Source of the DNA: Bradyrhizobium sp. CCBAU 51627
Lineage (GTDB): Bacteria; Pseudomonadota; Alphaproteobacteria; Rhizobiales; Xanthobacteraceae
Assembly (NCBI RefSeq): GCF_028128765.1
Contig: NZ_LBJG01000026.1
Span: 62,001 to 126,000 of the forward strand
Length of the DNA: 64,000 nucleotides
Direction: 5' to 3'
In this document: in pieces, positions 16,264-25,277 of the stretch
How the letters are laid out: every line of letters starts with the position of its first letter
How positions within the stretch are numbered: the stretch's first letter is position 1
The notes under the pieces: generated by a model
What the model was told of the DNA's origin: nothing
Databases searched by the model: none
What the model saw: the letters and a program-made list of their open reading frames with translations, nothing else
Position numbers and translations under genes: made by a program

Positions 16264-17196
16264 CTAGGCTGCTCGCATCACCGCATCGGCCAGCAGTCCC
16301 GCAAACAGCAGCAAGCCCGCGTCGCGGTTCGACTTGAACAGGCGCAGGCACAGTGCAGGATAGTCGATCCTGAGCCGTACGATCTGCGACGCCAGATGCG
16401 CGCCGAACGCGGCAAGCCCGATCCACGCCGGCCAGCGCGCATCGCCAGAGGCGAGCGCGACGCCGATCAGCATCACCGACAATCCGTAGAACAGGATCAG
16501 CGCCTGGTGCGTGTGTGCGCCGAACAGGCGCGCGGTCGACTTGATGCCGATCAGCGCGTCGTCCTCGGCATCCTGATGCGCATAGATCGTGTCATAGCCG
16601 ATCACCCAGGAAATCGCGCCGGCATAGAGCACCAGCGCGGTGACGTCGATGCGTCCGAAGGTGACGGCAAAGCCCATCAAGGCGCCCCAGGAGAAGGCAA
16701 GCCCGAGCACGGTCTGCGGCCACCAGGTGATGCGCTTCATGAAGGGGTAGATCGCGACGATCAGAAGCGAGGCGATGCCGGTCAGGACGGCGAAGCGGTT
16801 GAACTGCAACAACACCACGAGCCCGATCAGGGCCTGCGCAACCATGAAGGCGAGCGCCTGCTTCGTGGTCACCTGTCCAGACGGCAGCGGCCGCGAGCGG
16901 GTGCGCTCGACCTTGTCGTCGAGGTCGCGGTCGGTGATGTCGTTCCAGGTGCAGCCGGCGCCGCGCATGACGAAGGCGCCGATGAAGAACAGCACGATGA
17001 TCAGCGGCAGGCGGCGGGCGTCATGCGCCATGCCGCTGGCGAGCGCGGCCGACCACCAGCACGGCATCAACAGAAGCCAGGAGCCGATCGGCCTGTCGAA
17101 GCGGGACAGGCGCAGATACGGCCGCGCCCATGACGGCGCGAGCGTATCGACCCAGTTGCCGGTAGAGTCGGCAACACGGGCTGATGTGTCGCTCAT
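16264..17196 (-). CDS. ubiA: 4-hydroxybenzoate polyprenyltransferase
   Basis: A 310-residue inner-membrane prenyltransferase of ubiquinone synthesis, joining 4-hydroxybenzoate to a polyprenyl diphosphate. The two Asp-rich Mg-diphosphate motifs are present: NDITDRDLD (about residues 85-93) and DTIYAHQDAEDD (about 199-210). About eight to nine hydrophobic segments follow the usual pattern. The N-terminal extension of about 25 residues is soluble. Its start overlaps the stop of the upstream secreted-protein gene (ATGA, 17193-17196), so the two are coupled. Confidence 0.95.
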   Translation of the reverse strand: MSDTSARVADSTGNWVDTLAPSWARPYLRLSRFDRPIGSWLLLMPCWWSAALASGMAHDARRLPLIIVLFFIGAFVMRGAGCTWNDITDRDLDDKVERTRSRPLPSGQVTTKQALAFMVAQALIGLVVLLQFNRFAVLTGIASLLIVAIYPFMKRITWWPQTVLGLAFSWGALMGFAVTFGRIDVTALVLYAGAISWVIGYDTIYAHQDAEDDALIGIKSTARLFGAHTHQALILFYGLSVMLIGVALASGDARWPAWIGLAAFGAHLASQIVRLRIDYPALCLRLFKSNRDAGLLLFAGLLADAVMRAA

Positions 17197-17858
17197 CGGG
17201 TGAGGACGTTGCCGTTGAGCGTGTCGAAGGTGCTGCCGCCCTTCCTGCCGGCATTGGCTTCCGGCGCCGAGCCCGAGCCCACCACTTCGCTGAGCGACGG
17301 ACCGGCCGGACCGCGCGGCTGGTTCGCCATCTGCTGCGCGACGTTACAGACCTTCGTCTGCATGGCCTCGGTGTTCTTGTGGCCGTCCTTCATCTGCGCG
17401 CCGATCTGCGGCGGGATTCCGCATTTGGCGGCATTGGCCTCGACATACTTGATCATCTTGGACTCGGCCTGGCCGAAACTCCTGATCAGCTTGCAGGCTT
17501 CCTCGGGCGAGGCATGGCGGTCGCTCGCAGCCTTGATCAGCTTGCCGCGCTTCTCGGCCTCCTCGCGGAGCGGGATGAACGCCTTCATGCAATTCTCGCC
17601 GGGACCGGCTTGCGTCGGCGGGGCCGCGCTGAAGGCGCCGCCGCCCCCACCGAGGGGCGCGGCGCCGTTGACCGGGAAGGAAGCCTGTGGCGCGGTGCCA
17701 ATGGAGGCGACCGGCGCTCGGCCGTTGACGGGCGGAAATGCGGGATCGGCTGCGGCCTGGCCCGGTAACGGCGCCGGGAATCCCTGGGCATGAGCACCCG
17801 CGGCCCCCACGGTGACCATGGCGGCAGTAATAGGAACCATCAAACGACGGATTATCAA
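17193..17858 (-). CDS. Secreted hypothetical protein
   Basis: A 221-residue protein with a signal peptide (MIIRRLMVPITAAMVTVGAAGAHAQ), a Pro/Ala/Gly-rich linker to about residue 85, then a helical domain with four Cys (ENCMKAFIPLREEAEKRG, EEACKLIRSF, KCGIPPQIG, KVCNVAQQM). A periplasmic disulfide-bonded helical bundle is likely. Related proteins are widespread in Bradyrhizobium; function is unknown. Translationally coupled to ubiA. Confidence 0.75.
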   Translation of the reverse strand: MIIRRLMVPITAAMVTVGAAGAHAQGFPAPLPGQAAADPAFPPVNGRAPVASIGTAPQASFPVNGAAPLGGGGGAFSAAPPTQAGPGENCMKAFIPLREEAEKRGKLIKAASDRHASPEEACKLIRSFGQAESKMIKYVEANAAKCGIPPQIGAQMKDGHKNTEAMQTKVCNVAQQMANQPRGPAGPSLSEVVGSGSAPEANAGRKGGSTFDTLNGNVLTR

Positions 17859-18064
17859 GAGTGTCTCTCCGGCAGGAGCTTACGGGGTTCGGCGTCTTCC
17901 ATTGAAGCGCAACCAGCGTGCGCGCGATTTTACGATTCCCGCCGAGCCTTAACAACCCGTTGAATAGGGCAAGAGCGCGGCGCGCCGACGCAGCAGTTCG
18001 GCAATATTTACCCCCGAAATGGCTGCTTTCGTTTAAGAACGGCGGCAAATCGGACTTTTGACCA

Positions 18065-18820
18065 ATGCCCTCGCACGATTTTCGCGCCCCCCGCCTGTTC
18101 GTCGATGCCCCCCTGGCCCAGGACGCCAGGATCGCCCTCGACCGCGACCAGAGCAACTATCTCGGCAATGTGCTGCGGCTCGCCGCCGGAGCCGAGGTGC
18201 TGGCCTTCAATGGCCGCGACGGCGAATGGCAGGCCGCGATCGAAGGCCGCAAGCGTCCGGATGGCCTCGTCATCCTGCAGCCGACCCGGCCCCAGGACCG
18301 CCTGCCCGACCTCGCCTACGTCTTCGCCCCCCTCAAGCATGCCCGGCTCGATTACATGGTCCAGAAGGCCATCGAGATGGGCGCTGCCAGCCTGCAGCCG
18401 GTCCTGACCCGGTTCACGCAGGCCTCCCGGGTCAACACCGAACGGATGCGCGCCAATGTGGTCGAAGCGGCCGAGCAATGCGGGATTTTGAGCATTGCCA
18501 CTGTCGCCGAACCGATGTCGCTGGAGCGTTACCTCAGCCAGCGCCCTGCCGACCGCCTGCTGATCTTCTGCGATGAGGCAGCCGAGGTCGAAAATCCGGT
18601 CCAGAGCCTGCAAGGCGCGCGCGAGCCCGGACGAGGTATCGACGTGCTGATCGGACCCGAGGGCGGCTTTGCCGAGGAGGAACGGGGCCTGCTGCTGCGC
18701 CAGCCGAAGATCCTGCGGCTGGCCCTCGGCCCCCGCATCATGCGGGCTGACACCGCCGCGGTGGCGGCGCTGGCGCTGGTGCAGGCGGTGCTGGGCGACT
18801 GGAGCGGCAAAACCGCCTGA
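18065..18820 (+). CDS. rsmE: 16S rRNA m3U1498 methyltransferase
   Basis: A 251-residue SPOUT-class methyltransferase. An N-terminal PUA-like domain (HDFRAPRLFVD ... SNYLGNVLRLAAG) precedes a knotted C-terminal domain with VLIGPEGGFAEEE and ALGPRIMRADTAAVAAL, the S-adenosylmethionine-binding knot. It methylates N3 of U1498 in 16S rRNA on the assembled 30S subunit. Length is typical. Divergent from the secreted-protein gene upstream. Confidence 0.96.
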   Translation: MPSHDFRAPRLFVDAPLAQDARIALDRDQSNYLGNVLRLAAGAEVLAFNGRDGEWQAAIEGRKRPDGLVILQPTRPQDRLPDLAYVFAPLKHARLDYMVQKAIEMGAASLQPVLTRFTQASRVNTERMRANVVEAAEQCGILSIATVAEPMSLERYLSQRPADRLLIFCDEAAEVENPVQSLQGAREPGRGIDVLIGPEGGFAEEERGLLLRQPKILRLALGPRIMRADTAAVAALALVQAVLGDWSGKTA

Positions 18821-18952
18821 TCCCATGCATTGCCCCGCCGTTAAGCGATTGATCCTTTGGAGGTCGAAACCGGTTTCGGGCCATGCTAAGGGCTGCGCCA
18901 ACTCGTCTCCCCTTGCTCGCTGCCCGGTTCCACCGGGACGATGGACCCTGTT

Positions 18953-20104
18953 ATGACCGCAACTGCCACCTCAAATGCTGCCGGCTCCGCCGCCTGGGCG
19001 GATACGCTGCTGTTGTCGTTTGCGCAGGCCGGCTACATCAGGTCCGAGCCAGCCATCCTGCAGCCGGCCGAGCCGTTCCTCGATCTGTCCGGCGAGGACA
19101 TCCGCAAGAGCCTCTATTTGACGACGGACCTGTCCGGCGAAGAGCTCTGCCTGCGCCCCGACCTGACGATCCCGGTGGCGCGCGACTATCTCGCCTCCGG
19201 CCGCGCCGGTCAGCCGGCCGGATTCAGCTATCTGGGACCCGTGTTCCGCTACCGCAGTGGCCAGCCCAGCGAATTCCTCCAGGCCGGCATCGAATCGTTC
19301 GGCCGGCAGGACCGCGCCGCCGCGGATGCCGAGACCCTGGCGCTGGCGCTGGAGGCAACCGCCGCCTTCGGCGTGCGCGATGTCGAGATCCGCACCGGGG
19401 ACGTGGCGCTGTTCAACGCGCTGCTTGATGCCCTCAACCTCTACCCGGTCTGGCGCCGCCGCCTGGTCAAGGACTTCAATCGCAAGATCAGTCTGGAGCA
19501 GGATCTGGAGCGGCTGGCGGCTGCGACCGCCGCGACCCGCAGCGAATATGAGGGCGTGCTGGCCGCGCTCGCCGGCTCGGACCGCAAAGCGGCGCTGGCC
19601 TTCGTCACGGATCTGATGTCGATCGCCGGGACCACCAATGTCGGCGGCCGCACCACGGCCGAGATCGCCGACCGCTTCCTCGAGCAGTCGACGCTCAAGG
19701 GTGGCGCGCTTCCGCGCGAGGCGATCGATGTCCTCAAGCGCTTCCTGTCGATATCAGGCAATCCGGACGATGCCGTCGCTGAGCTGCGCGCGCTCACCAC
19801 TGATGCAAAGCTCGACCTCGCCGGCGCCATCGACCAATTCGAAAGCCGGATCGGCTTCATGGCCGCGCGCGGCATCGAGGTGAAGACCACGCGCTTCTCG
19901 ACCGCATTCGGCCGCGGGCTCGACTATTACACCGGCTTCGAATTCGAGCTGCATCACAGGGGCAATGGCGCCGAACCGCTGGTCGCCGGCGGCCGTTATG
20001 ATGGACTGATGACCCAGCTTGGATCGCCAACTCCGATTCCGGCGGTCGGCTTCTCGGTCTGGGTCGACGCTCTGACCAGGATCGGCCGCAAGGTGGGAGC
20101 TTAA
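18953..20104 (+). CDS. hisZ: ATP phosphoribosyltransferase regulatory subunit
   Basis: A 383-residue paralogue of histidyl-tRNA synthetase. It has class II motifs (GPVFRYRSGQPSEFLQAG, about residues 85-102; RGLDYYTGFEFELHH near the C-terminus) but no anticodon-binding domain and no synthetase role. HisZ forms a hetero-octamer with short-form HisG and mediates its activity and histidine feedback. I prefer ATG 18953; an in-frame ATG four codons earlier (18941) is also possible. hisG starts 3 bp after its stop. Confidence 0.93.
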   Translation: MTATATSNAAGSAAWADTLLLSFAQAGYIRSEPAILQPAEPFLDLSGEDIRKSLYLTTDLSGEELCLRPDLTIPVARDYLASGRAGQPAGFSYLGPVFRYRSGQPSEFLQAGIESFGRQDRAAADAETLALALEATAAFGVRDVEIRTGDVALFNALLDALNLYPVWRRRLVKDFNRKISLEQDLERLAAATAATRSEYEGVLAALAGSDRKAALAFVTDLMSIAGTTNVGGRTTAEIADRFLEQSTLKGGALPREAIDVLKRFLSISGNPDDAVAELRALTTDAKLDLAGAIDQFESRIGFMAARGIEVKTTRFSTAFGRGLDYYTGFEFELHHRGNGAEPLVAGGRYDGLMTQLGSPTPIPAVGFSVWVDALTRIGRKVGA

Positions 20105-20107
20105 GTC

Positions 20108-21085
20108 ATGAGCGCGCCATTCGTTCTGGCCGTTCCCTCCAAGGGCCGCCTTCAGGAAAACGCGGAAAGCTTCTTCGCCCGCGCCGGGCTCAAGCTGTCG
20201 AAGGCCGGCGGCGCCCGCGACTATCGCGGCACCATCGCGGGCCTCGACAATGTCGAGGTCGCCTATCTCTCGGCGAGCGAGATCGCCTCGCAACTGTCGC
20301 GCGGCTTCGCACATCTCGGCGTCACCGGCGAAGACCTGGTGCGCGAGAACATCGCGGACGCCGACAAGCACGTGTCCCTGATCGACGGGCTCGGCTTCGG
20401 CTATGCCGACGTCGTCGTCGCGGTGCCGCAGGCCTGGATTGATGTCCGTACCATGGCCGATCTCGACGATGTCACCACCGGCTTCCGCGAGCAGCACCAC
20501 ATGCGGATGCGGGTCGCGACCAAGTTCGTCAACCTGACTCGCACCTTCTTCCAAACCCACGGCATCACCGATTACCGCATTGTCGAGAGCGCTGGTGCCA
20601 CCGAAGGCGCGCCGGCCGCGGGCAGTGCCGAACTGATCGTCGACATCACCACCACGGGGGCGACGCTCGCCGCCAACGGCTTGCGGGTGCTCGACGACGG
20701 CGTGATGCTGCGCAGCCAGGCCAATCTGGTCGCCTCAAAGCACGCCGACTGGTCGCCGCAGGCGCTCGAGACCGCGCGCGTGATCCTCGACCACATCGCG
20801 GCACGCGCGCGCGCCAACAAATACCGCGAGGTCCGGACCCGCTTCCGGCAATGCGATACCGCCCTTATTGGCGAAGCCCATAGCCGGTTCGGCGTCGAAG
20901 CTCCGTTCGGCGGGCCGACCTCATCGGGCATGCTGACGCTGCACTGCCCGCCAGGACAGCTTTATGCGCTGGCAAGCTTCCTGCGCGAGCACGGCGCCGA
21001 GACCGTCTCGGTGGTTTCGCTCGACTACGTGTTCGACCGGGAGAACCCGCTGTTCGCCAAGCTCGAGGCCTTCCTGCGGCGATGA
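20108..21085 (+). CDS. hisG: ATP phosphoribosyltransferase catalytic subunit (long form)
   Basis: A 325-residue enzyme catalysing the first step of histidine synthesis (ATP + PRPP to PR-ATP). LAVPSKGRLQ opens the periplasmic-binding-protein-like fold; ELIVDITTTGATLAANGLRVLDDG is the PRPP loop. A further roughly 95 residues follow (ARANKYREVRTRF ... TLHCPPGQLYALASFLREHGAETV split across the domain), resembling the HisG_C regulatory domain of long-form HisG. Short-form HisG proteins that need HisZ usually have only about 210-230 residues, so the pairing with hisZ is notable. Tight spacing (3 bp) to hisZ indicates one operon. Confidence 0.95.
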   Translation: MSAPFVLAVPSKGRLQENAESFFARAGLKLSKAGGARDYRGTIAGLDNVEVAYLSASEIASQLSRGFAHLGVTGEDLVRENIADADKHVSLIDGLGFGYADVVVAVPQAWIDVRTMADLDDVTTGFREQHHMRMRVATKFVNLTRTFFQTHGITDYRIVESAGATEGAPAAGSAELIVDITTTGATLAANGLRVLDDGVMLRSQANLVASKHADWSPQALETARVILDHIAARARANKYREVRTRFRQCDTALIGEAHSRFGVEAPFGGPTSSGMLTLHCPPGQLYALASFLREHGAETVSVVSLDYVFDRENPLFAKLEAFLRR

Positions 21086-21184
21086 GCCCAAAGCTGCCGA
21101 GCTGTTCCGTTCAGCGTAGCGACAGCAAACGGCAGCTACCATATGCTGTTGAGATGACCTTGAACGCCTCTGGAACCTCGATCG

Positions 21185-22231
21185 ATGACGCTGGGCTCTG
21201 ACGTTTCCGCCCTGACCACCACCGCAGCGAATGCCGCGGCGAAGGGGCTGTCGATTGTCGTCCCCGTCTACAACGAGGCGGCAGGCCTTGCCGCCCTGCA
21301 TCAGCGCATCTGCGATCTCGCCAAGGTCGTACGGCAGCGCTATCGGCTCGCTTGCGAGGTCGTCTATGTCGATGACGGCAGCAAGGATGCGACGCTGTCG
21401 ATCGCCCGCTCGCTGCCGGCCGACGCCATTGACGTCCAGGTGGTCTCGCTGTCGCGCAATTTCGGCAAGGAGGCCGCCCTGATGGCCGGCCTCGACCATG
21501 CCCGGCTCGGAGCCGTCATGTTCATGGACGGCGACGGTCAGCATCCGCCGGCGCTGATCGAGCAGCTGGTGCGGCACTGGATCGATGACGGCTATGACGT
21601 CGTCTATACCGCCAAGGCACATCGCGACAACGAGACGTTCCTGCGCCGGGTCGCCGTGCACGGCTTCTACGCGCTGATCAACTGGGGGGCCCGCCAGAAG
21701 ATCCCGGAAGATGCCGGCGACTTCCGCCTGCTCTCGCCGCGCGCGGTAACCGCGCTGCGGCAACTGCCGGAGCGCAACCGCTTCTTCAAGGGCCTCGCCA
21801 GCTGGATCGGCTTCCGCCAGATCCGCGTCGACTATGAGCCCGCAGCGCGCACCCACGGCGTCACCACCTTCAACGCAGCAAGCCTGCTCGGCCTGTCGAT
21901 CGAGGGCCTGACCTCGTTCTCGGTGGCACCACTGCGTTTCGCCAGCCTGTTCGGCGTCATCCTCGCCGGCGGCGCGTTCCTGTTTGGCCTCTCGATCCTG
22001 TGGGAGGTTTTCACGACCGGCAAGCAGGTCCCTGGCTATCCGTCGCTCGTGGTCGGCCTGATGACGATCGGCGGCGTGCAGCTCATCATGATCGGCATCG
22101 TCGGCGAATATATCGGCAAGATCCTCTCCGAGCTGAAGGCGCGTCCGATCTATTTCGTTGCCGAGCACAGCGAAAAGCACTCTAACGCCGACACCGCCGA
22201 CGACGCATCGAACAGGACTGCGGCCGAATGA
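21185..22231 (+). CDS. GT2 glycosyltransferase, polyisoprenyl-phosphate type
   Basis: A 348-residue protein of the DPM1/ArnC/GtrB-like GT2 group. The N-terminal GT-A domain starts LSIVVPVYNEAAGL, with VYVDDGSKDAT and FMDGDGQHPP (DxD-type metal site, about residues 117-119). Two C-terminal membrane spans (about 243-265 and 280-305) end in the EYIGKIL segment typical of these enzymes. They transfer a sugar from a nucleotide donor to undecaprenyl phosphate at the cytosolic face. The stop overlaps the start of the deacetylase gene (ATGA), suggesting that the two act on the same lipid-linked sugar. Confidence 0.9.
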   Translation: MTLGSDVSALTTTAANAAAKGLSIVVPVYNEAAGLAALHQRICDLAKVVRQRYRLACEVVYVDDGSKDATLSIARSLPADAIDVQVVSLSRNFGKEAALMAGLDHARLGAVMFMDGDGQHPPALIEQLVRHWIDDGYDVVYTAKAHRDNETFLRRVAVHGFYALINWGARQKIPEDAGDFRLLSPRAVTALRQLPERNRFFKGLASWIGFRQIRVDYEPAARTHGVTTFNAASLLGLSIEGLTSFSVAPLRFASLFGVILAGGAFLFGLSILWEVFTTGKQVPGYPSLVVGLMTIGGVQLIMIGIVGEYIGKILSELKARPIYFVAEHSEKHSNADTADDASNRTAAE

Positions 22232-23073
22232 GCGCGGCCGCGCGCCTGCGGCGGATCTGGCTCTGCGCCGATGATTACGGCATCAGCCCTGGGGTCAACC
22301 GCGCCATCCGCGACCTGATCGAGCGCGGCCGCCTCAACGCCACCTCGGTGATGATAGTCGGCCCGGCGATCCAGCGCAGCGAGATCGAGGCGCTTCAGGC
22401 AGCGGTCAAGGCGAGCCCGCGTTGCGCGATCGGATTGCACGTGACGCTGTCGGCCCCATTCCGCCCGCTCACCATGCATTTCCGTCCGCTCGACGGCGAC
22501 ATGTTCATGGCTTTTCCAAAACTGTTGCGCGCCGGGTTGATGCGGCGGCTCGACAGCGAGTTCTTCCGCAACGAGGTGCGAGCGCAGCTCGTGGCCTTCG
22601 CGGAAGCCTTCGGCCGGCCGCCCCACTTCGTCGACGGCCATCAGCACGTGCAGCTGTTTCCGCAGGTGCGCGACGGCTTCCTCGAGGCGGTCGGCGAGGC
22701 CGCGCCCAAGGCCTGGGTGCGGCAGGGCGGCCGCAACCTGCCGCTGGCGCAGCGACTGGCTTCGCCAAAAGCGATGGTGCTCGATGTCCTCAGCGCGCAA
22801 TTCCGCCGCCGCGCGCAGCGCGTCGGTCTCGCATTCAATCCCGCTTTCGCCGGCGCCTATGATTTCACGCGCGCGGCCGATTTCGGCGCGCTGATGCGGC
22901 AGTTCCTTGAGGGCCTCCCCGAGGGCGGCCTGGTGATGTGCCATCCCGGCTTCGTCGACGAAGTCCTCACCGGCCTCGATCCGATGACCGATGTCCGCGA
23001 GCGCGAGCACGCCTACCTCGCCGGCGACGCCTTCGCGCAGCTTCTCGCGGCCAGCCATGTGACGTTGGCATGA
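22228..23073 (+). CDS. ChbG/HpnK (YdjC) family carbohydrate deacetylase
   Basis: A 281-residue protein with the YdjC/ChbG fold: LCADDYGISPGVNRAI (metal-binding DD), CAIGLHVTL (metal His) and FVDGHQHVQLFP with further metal-site His. Family members deacetylate N-acetyl sugars; known cases are chitobiose (ChbG), a hopanoid intermediate (HpnK) and undecaprenyl-phosphate N-acetylgalactosamine (NaxD). Coupling to a GT2 polyisoprenyl-phosphate sugar transferase makes a NaxD-like role the best inference. No signal peptide, so cytosolic face of the membrane. Confidence 0.88.
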   Translation: MSAAARLRRIWLCADDYGISPGVNRAIRDLIERGRLNATSVMIVGPAIQRSEIEALQAAVKASPRCAIGLHVTLSAPFRPLTMHFRPLDGDMFMAFPKLLRAGLMRRLDSEFFRNEVRAQLVAFAEAFGRPPHFVDGHQHVQLFPQVRDGFLEAVGEAAPKAWVRQGGRNLPLAQRLASPKAMVLDVLSAQFRRRAQRVGLAFNPAFAGAYDFTRAADFGALMRQFLEGLPEGGLVMCHPGFVDEVLTGLDPMTDVREREHAYLAGDAFAQLLAASHVTLA

Positions 23074-23110
23074 CACCGGCGAAAACCAGCCCTGAAAGGT
23101 AAGCCTTGCT

Positions 23111-23149
23111 GCAAAGCCTTGGGGCAAAGCCTTGGGGCAAAGCCTTGGG
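23111..23149 (+). repeat. Tandem repeat, 13 bp x 3
   Basis: Three perfect copies of GCAAAGCCTTGGG, preceded by a degenerate copy (AAGCCTTGCT at 23101-23110) and followed by GCA. It lies between the deacetylase stop and the DUF2076 gene. Confidence 0.95.
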
Positions 23150-23250
23150 GCAGTCTGTCGCATACCGAAATTTAATCCGGCCGCCACTGTTGGGGCCACA
23201 ATGGAACCCTACATCCCGCTTGCGCTTGTTTCGCGCGAGGGAGACAGACC

Positions 23251-24075
23251 ATGACGCCGCAGGAACGCCAGCTCGTCGACGATCTTTTCGACAGGCTTTC
23301 GAAACTGGAAAATGCACCGCGCGATCCCGACGCGATCGCCGCGATTTCGGACGGCTTACGCAAGGCGCCGGGCGCCGTCTACGCGCTGGTGCAGACCACG
23401 CTGGTCCAGGACGAAGCGCTGAAGCGCGCGAATGCCCGCATCCAGGAGCTGGAAGCGGCGCATGCGAAGGAGCAGCCGCAATCCGGCGGCTTCCTGGACA
23501 CCATGCGCGACACGTTGTTCGGCTCGAGTTCGTCGCGCGGCTCGGTTCCCAACGTACCGCCCCGCGAGCAGCGGCCGGTCTGGAATAGCGGCCAGGCGAT
23601 GCAGCAGGCCCAGCCGGGTTACGGCCAACCGCCGTATGGCCAGGCTTACGGGCAAGGTCAGGGATATGGTCAGGGCTATGGCGCCCCGCCGGTCGGCGGT
23701 GGGGGCGGTTCGTTCCTGGGCACGGCGGCGGCGGCCGCGGCCGGTGTCGTCGGCGGTTCGCTGCTGCTTTCAAGCATCCGCGGCATGATGGGCGGCGGAT
23801 CGCATCAGGCTTTTGGCGACACCACCATCATCGAGGAGCGCGGCGGCTCCCCCTGGGGCGGCGATCAGTCCGGCAGCTCGCTTGCCCGCGACGCCGGTCT
23901 CGACGACATCGGATCGAACAGGGACTCCCGACAGGGCTTCTTCGACCAGGCCTCGAACGATCGCGACGACAACGATCAGGACTACGACAACAACGACAAC
24001 GGCAACATGGACATGGCCGACGACAGCGACAGCGACTTCGGCGGCGGAGACGACGGCGGTAGCGATTACGCCTGA
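23251..24075 (+). CDS. DUF2076 family protein
   Basis: A 274-residue protein. The N-terminus MTPQERQLVDDLFDRLSKLE and APGAVYALVQTTLVQDEALKRA (to about residue 75) is the DUF2076 core. A Gln/Gly/Tyr-rich linker contains repeated YGQ units (about 120-145), followed by a Gly/Ala hydrophobic segment (FLGTAAAAAAGVVGGSLLL). The tail is an acidic Asp/Asn/Gly run (about 225-274). Family members are found in the proteobacterial envelope; function is unknown. Start ATG 23251 follows GAGGGAGA. Confidence 0.85.
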   Translation: MTPQERQLVDDLFDRLSKLENAPRDPDAIAAISDGLRKAPGAVYALVQTTLVQDEALKRANARIQELEAAHAKEQPQSGGFLDTMRDTLFGSSSSRGSVPNVPPREQRPVWNSGQAMQQAQPGYGQPPYGQAYGQGQGYGQGYGAPPVGGGGGSFLGTAAAAAAGVVGGSLLLSSIRGMMGGGSHQAFGDTTIIEERGGSPWGGDQSGSSLARDAGLDDIGSNRDSRQGFFDQASNDRDDNDQDYDNNDNGNMDMADDSDSDFGGGDDGGSDYA

Positions 24076-24100
24076 GTTTGCCTCGACAGTGCCAAACAAG

Positions 24101-24126
24101 ACGGCCGCCGATGAGGCGGCCGTTTT
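24101..24126. terminator. Terminator between convergent genes
   Basis: A perfect 9-bp stem ACGGCCGCC / GGCGGCCGT with loop GATGA, followed by TTTT on the plus strand. It serves the DUF2076 gene; the minus strand gives a weaker T-tract for the convergent L,D-transpeptidase gene. Confidence 0.8.
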
Positions 24127-24145
24127 CACGTCGGACATCAGGCGA

Positions 24146-24961
24146 TCACATCACCACGACCTTGGTGCCGACATTGACGCGGCCGTAGAGGTCGATGACG
24201 TCCTCGTTGCGCATGCGGATGCAGCCGGAGGAGACGTTGGTGCCGATAGTCCAGGGCTCGTTGGAGCCGTGGATGCGGTAGAGCGTGGAGCCGAGATACA
24301 TCGCGCGCGCGCCGAGCGGGTTTTCCGGGCCGCCCTCCATGTGCCTCGGCAGATCAGGCCGGCGAGCGAGCATTTCCGCCGGCGGCGTCCAATCCGGCCA
24401 TTCGCGCTTGGCCGTGATCGACTTCACGCCTGTCCAGGTAAAACCTTCGCGTCCGACGCCGATTCCGTAACGCAACGCGCGCCCGTTGCCCTCGACGAGA
24501 TAGAGGAACTTGTTGGTGGAATCGACCACGATCGTGCCGGCGCTTTCCTTGCCGCTATAGTCAACAAGTTGTTTCTCGAACTTCGGATCGAACGGACGCT
24601 GCCGCGGATCGATCGCCTCCTGCTGATAGCTCGCACCCTGCTGATATCCACCCTGCATCTGCGGCTCGCCCATTGGCGGCAGGCGGCGCGGATCGGCGTA
24701 AGCCGGCTGCTGCTGATAGATCGGCTGCTGCGGAGCGTAGGCCGGGCCGCGGCCGGGTCCATCGCCGAACAGGAACTCGATGAAGCCGCCGCCCATGTTG
24801 CCATTGGAGGCGACGCGGACCGGCGCCGCCGGCACACGCGGCTGGTAGAGCACCGCGGGCGGATCGTTCGGGACCGTATTGTCGAAGGCGCTGGCGCAAT
24901 CGGTGCTGACAATGAAGCCGCAAGCGCTGCCGAGCAGCGCGACAGACATTTTCTTGAACAT
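24146..24961 (-). CDS. L,D-transpeptidase (YkuD)
   Basis: A 271-residue periplasmic peptidoglycan-modifying enzyme. A signal peptide (MFKKMSVALLGSACGFIVST) is followed by a Gln/Pro/Tyr-rich linker (about residues 60-120) and a YkuD domain. The active site HGSNEPWTIG ... SSGCIRM is complete, with the catalytic Cys near residue 250. Such enzymes form 3-3 crosslinks or attach proteins to peptidoglycan; both activities are known in Rhizobiales. ATG 24961 gives the best signal peptide; an upstream ATG at 24994 is possible. Divergent from the CheZ-like gene. Confidence 0.92.
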   Translation of the reverse strand: MFKKMSVALLGSACGFIVSTDCASAFDNTVPNDPPAVLYQPRVPAAPVRVASNGNMGGGFIEFLFGDGPGRGPAYAPQQPIYQQQPAYADPRRLPPMGEPQMQGGYQQGASYQQEAIDPRQRPFDPKFEKQLVDYSGKESAGTIVVDSTNKFLYLVEGNGRALRYGIGVGREGFTWTGVKSITAKREWPDWTPPAEMLARRPDLPRHMEGGPENPLGARAMYLGSTLYRIHGSNEPWTIGTNVSSGCIRMRNEDVIDLYGRVNVGTKVVVM

Positions 24962-25277
24962 CGACGTACTCTGTACTGTTTCGTCTAGTTGCATTCGCCG
25001 CCGAGCGCGCTGGCTGAAGTCTCGCGTCCTCGACGTGGTCAATAAAGAGCAAACTCCGTTTCGTTTGGTAAACGGATCGGGGGTTTCGATTCACCACGTC
25101 GCGAGCGGCGGCCCAATTCGGCGATCAGCGTTTATTTTCGGTGAAGGCGCGAGCCGCATGGTTAACCGCGCGCATGCTCGCCGTCGCGCGCGGCCGCTTC
25201 TCAGTTCCGGCCGTGAACCTCGTGTTAAATTGCTTCTGCCTACAAAGACCCGTGAAAGAGGTGGGGGGAGTATCCTG

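Noticed and set aside
20921..22180. Antisense frame over hisG end and the GT2 gene
   Set aside because: Shadow of GC-rich codons; both plus-strand genes are clear.
23099..23153. Possible CRISPR array
   Set aside because: The units are 13 bp and directly adjacent with no spacers, so it is a simple tandem repeat.
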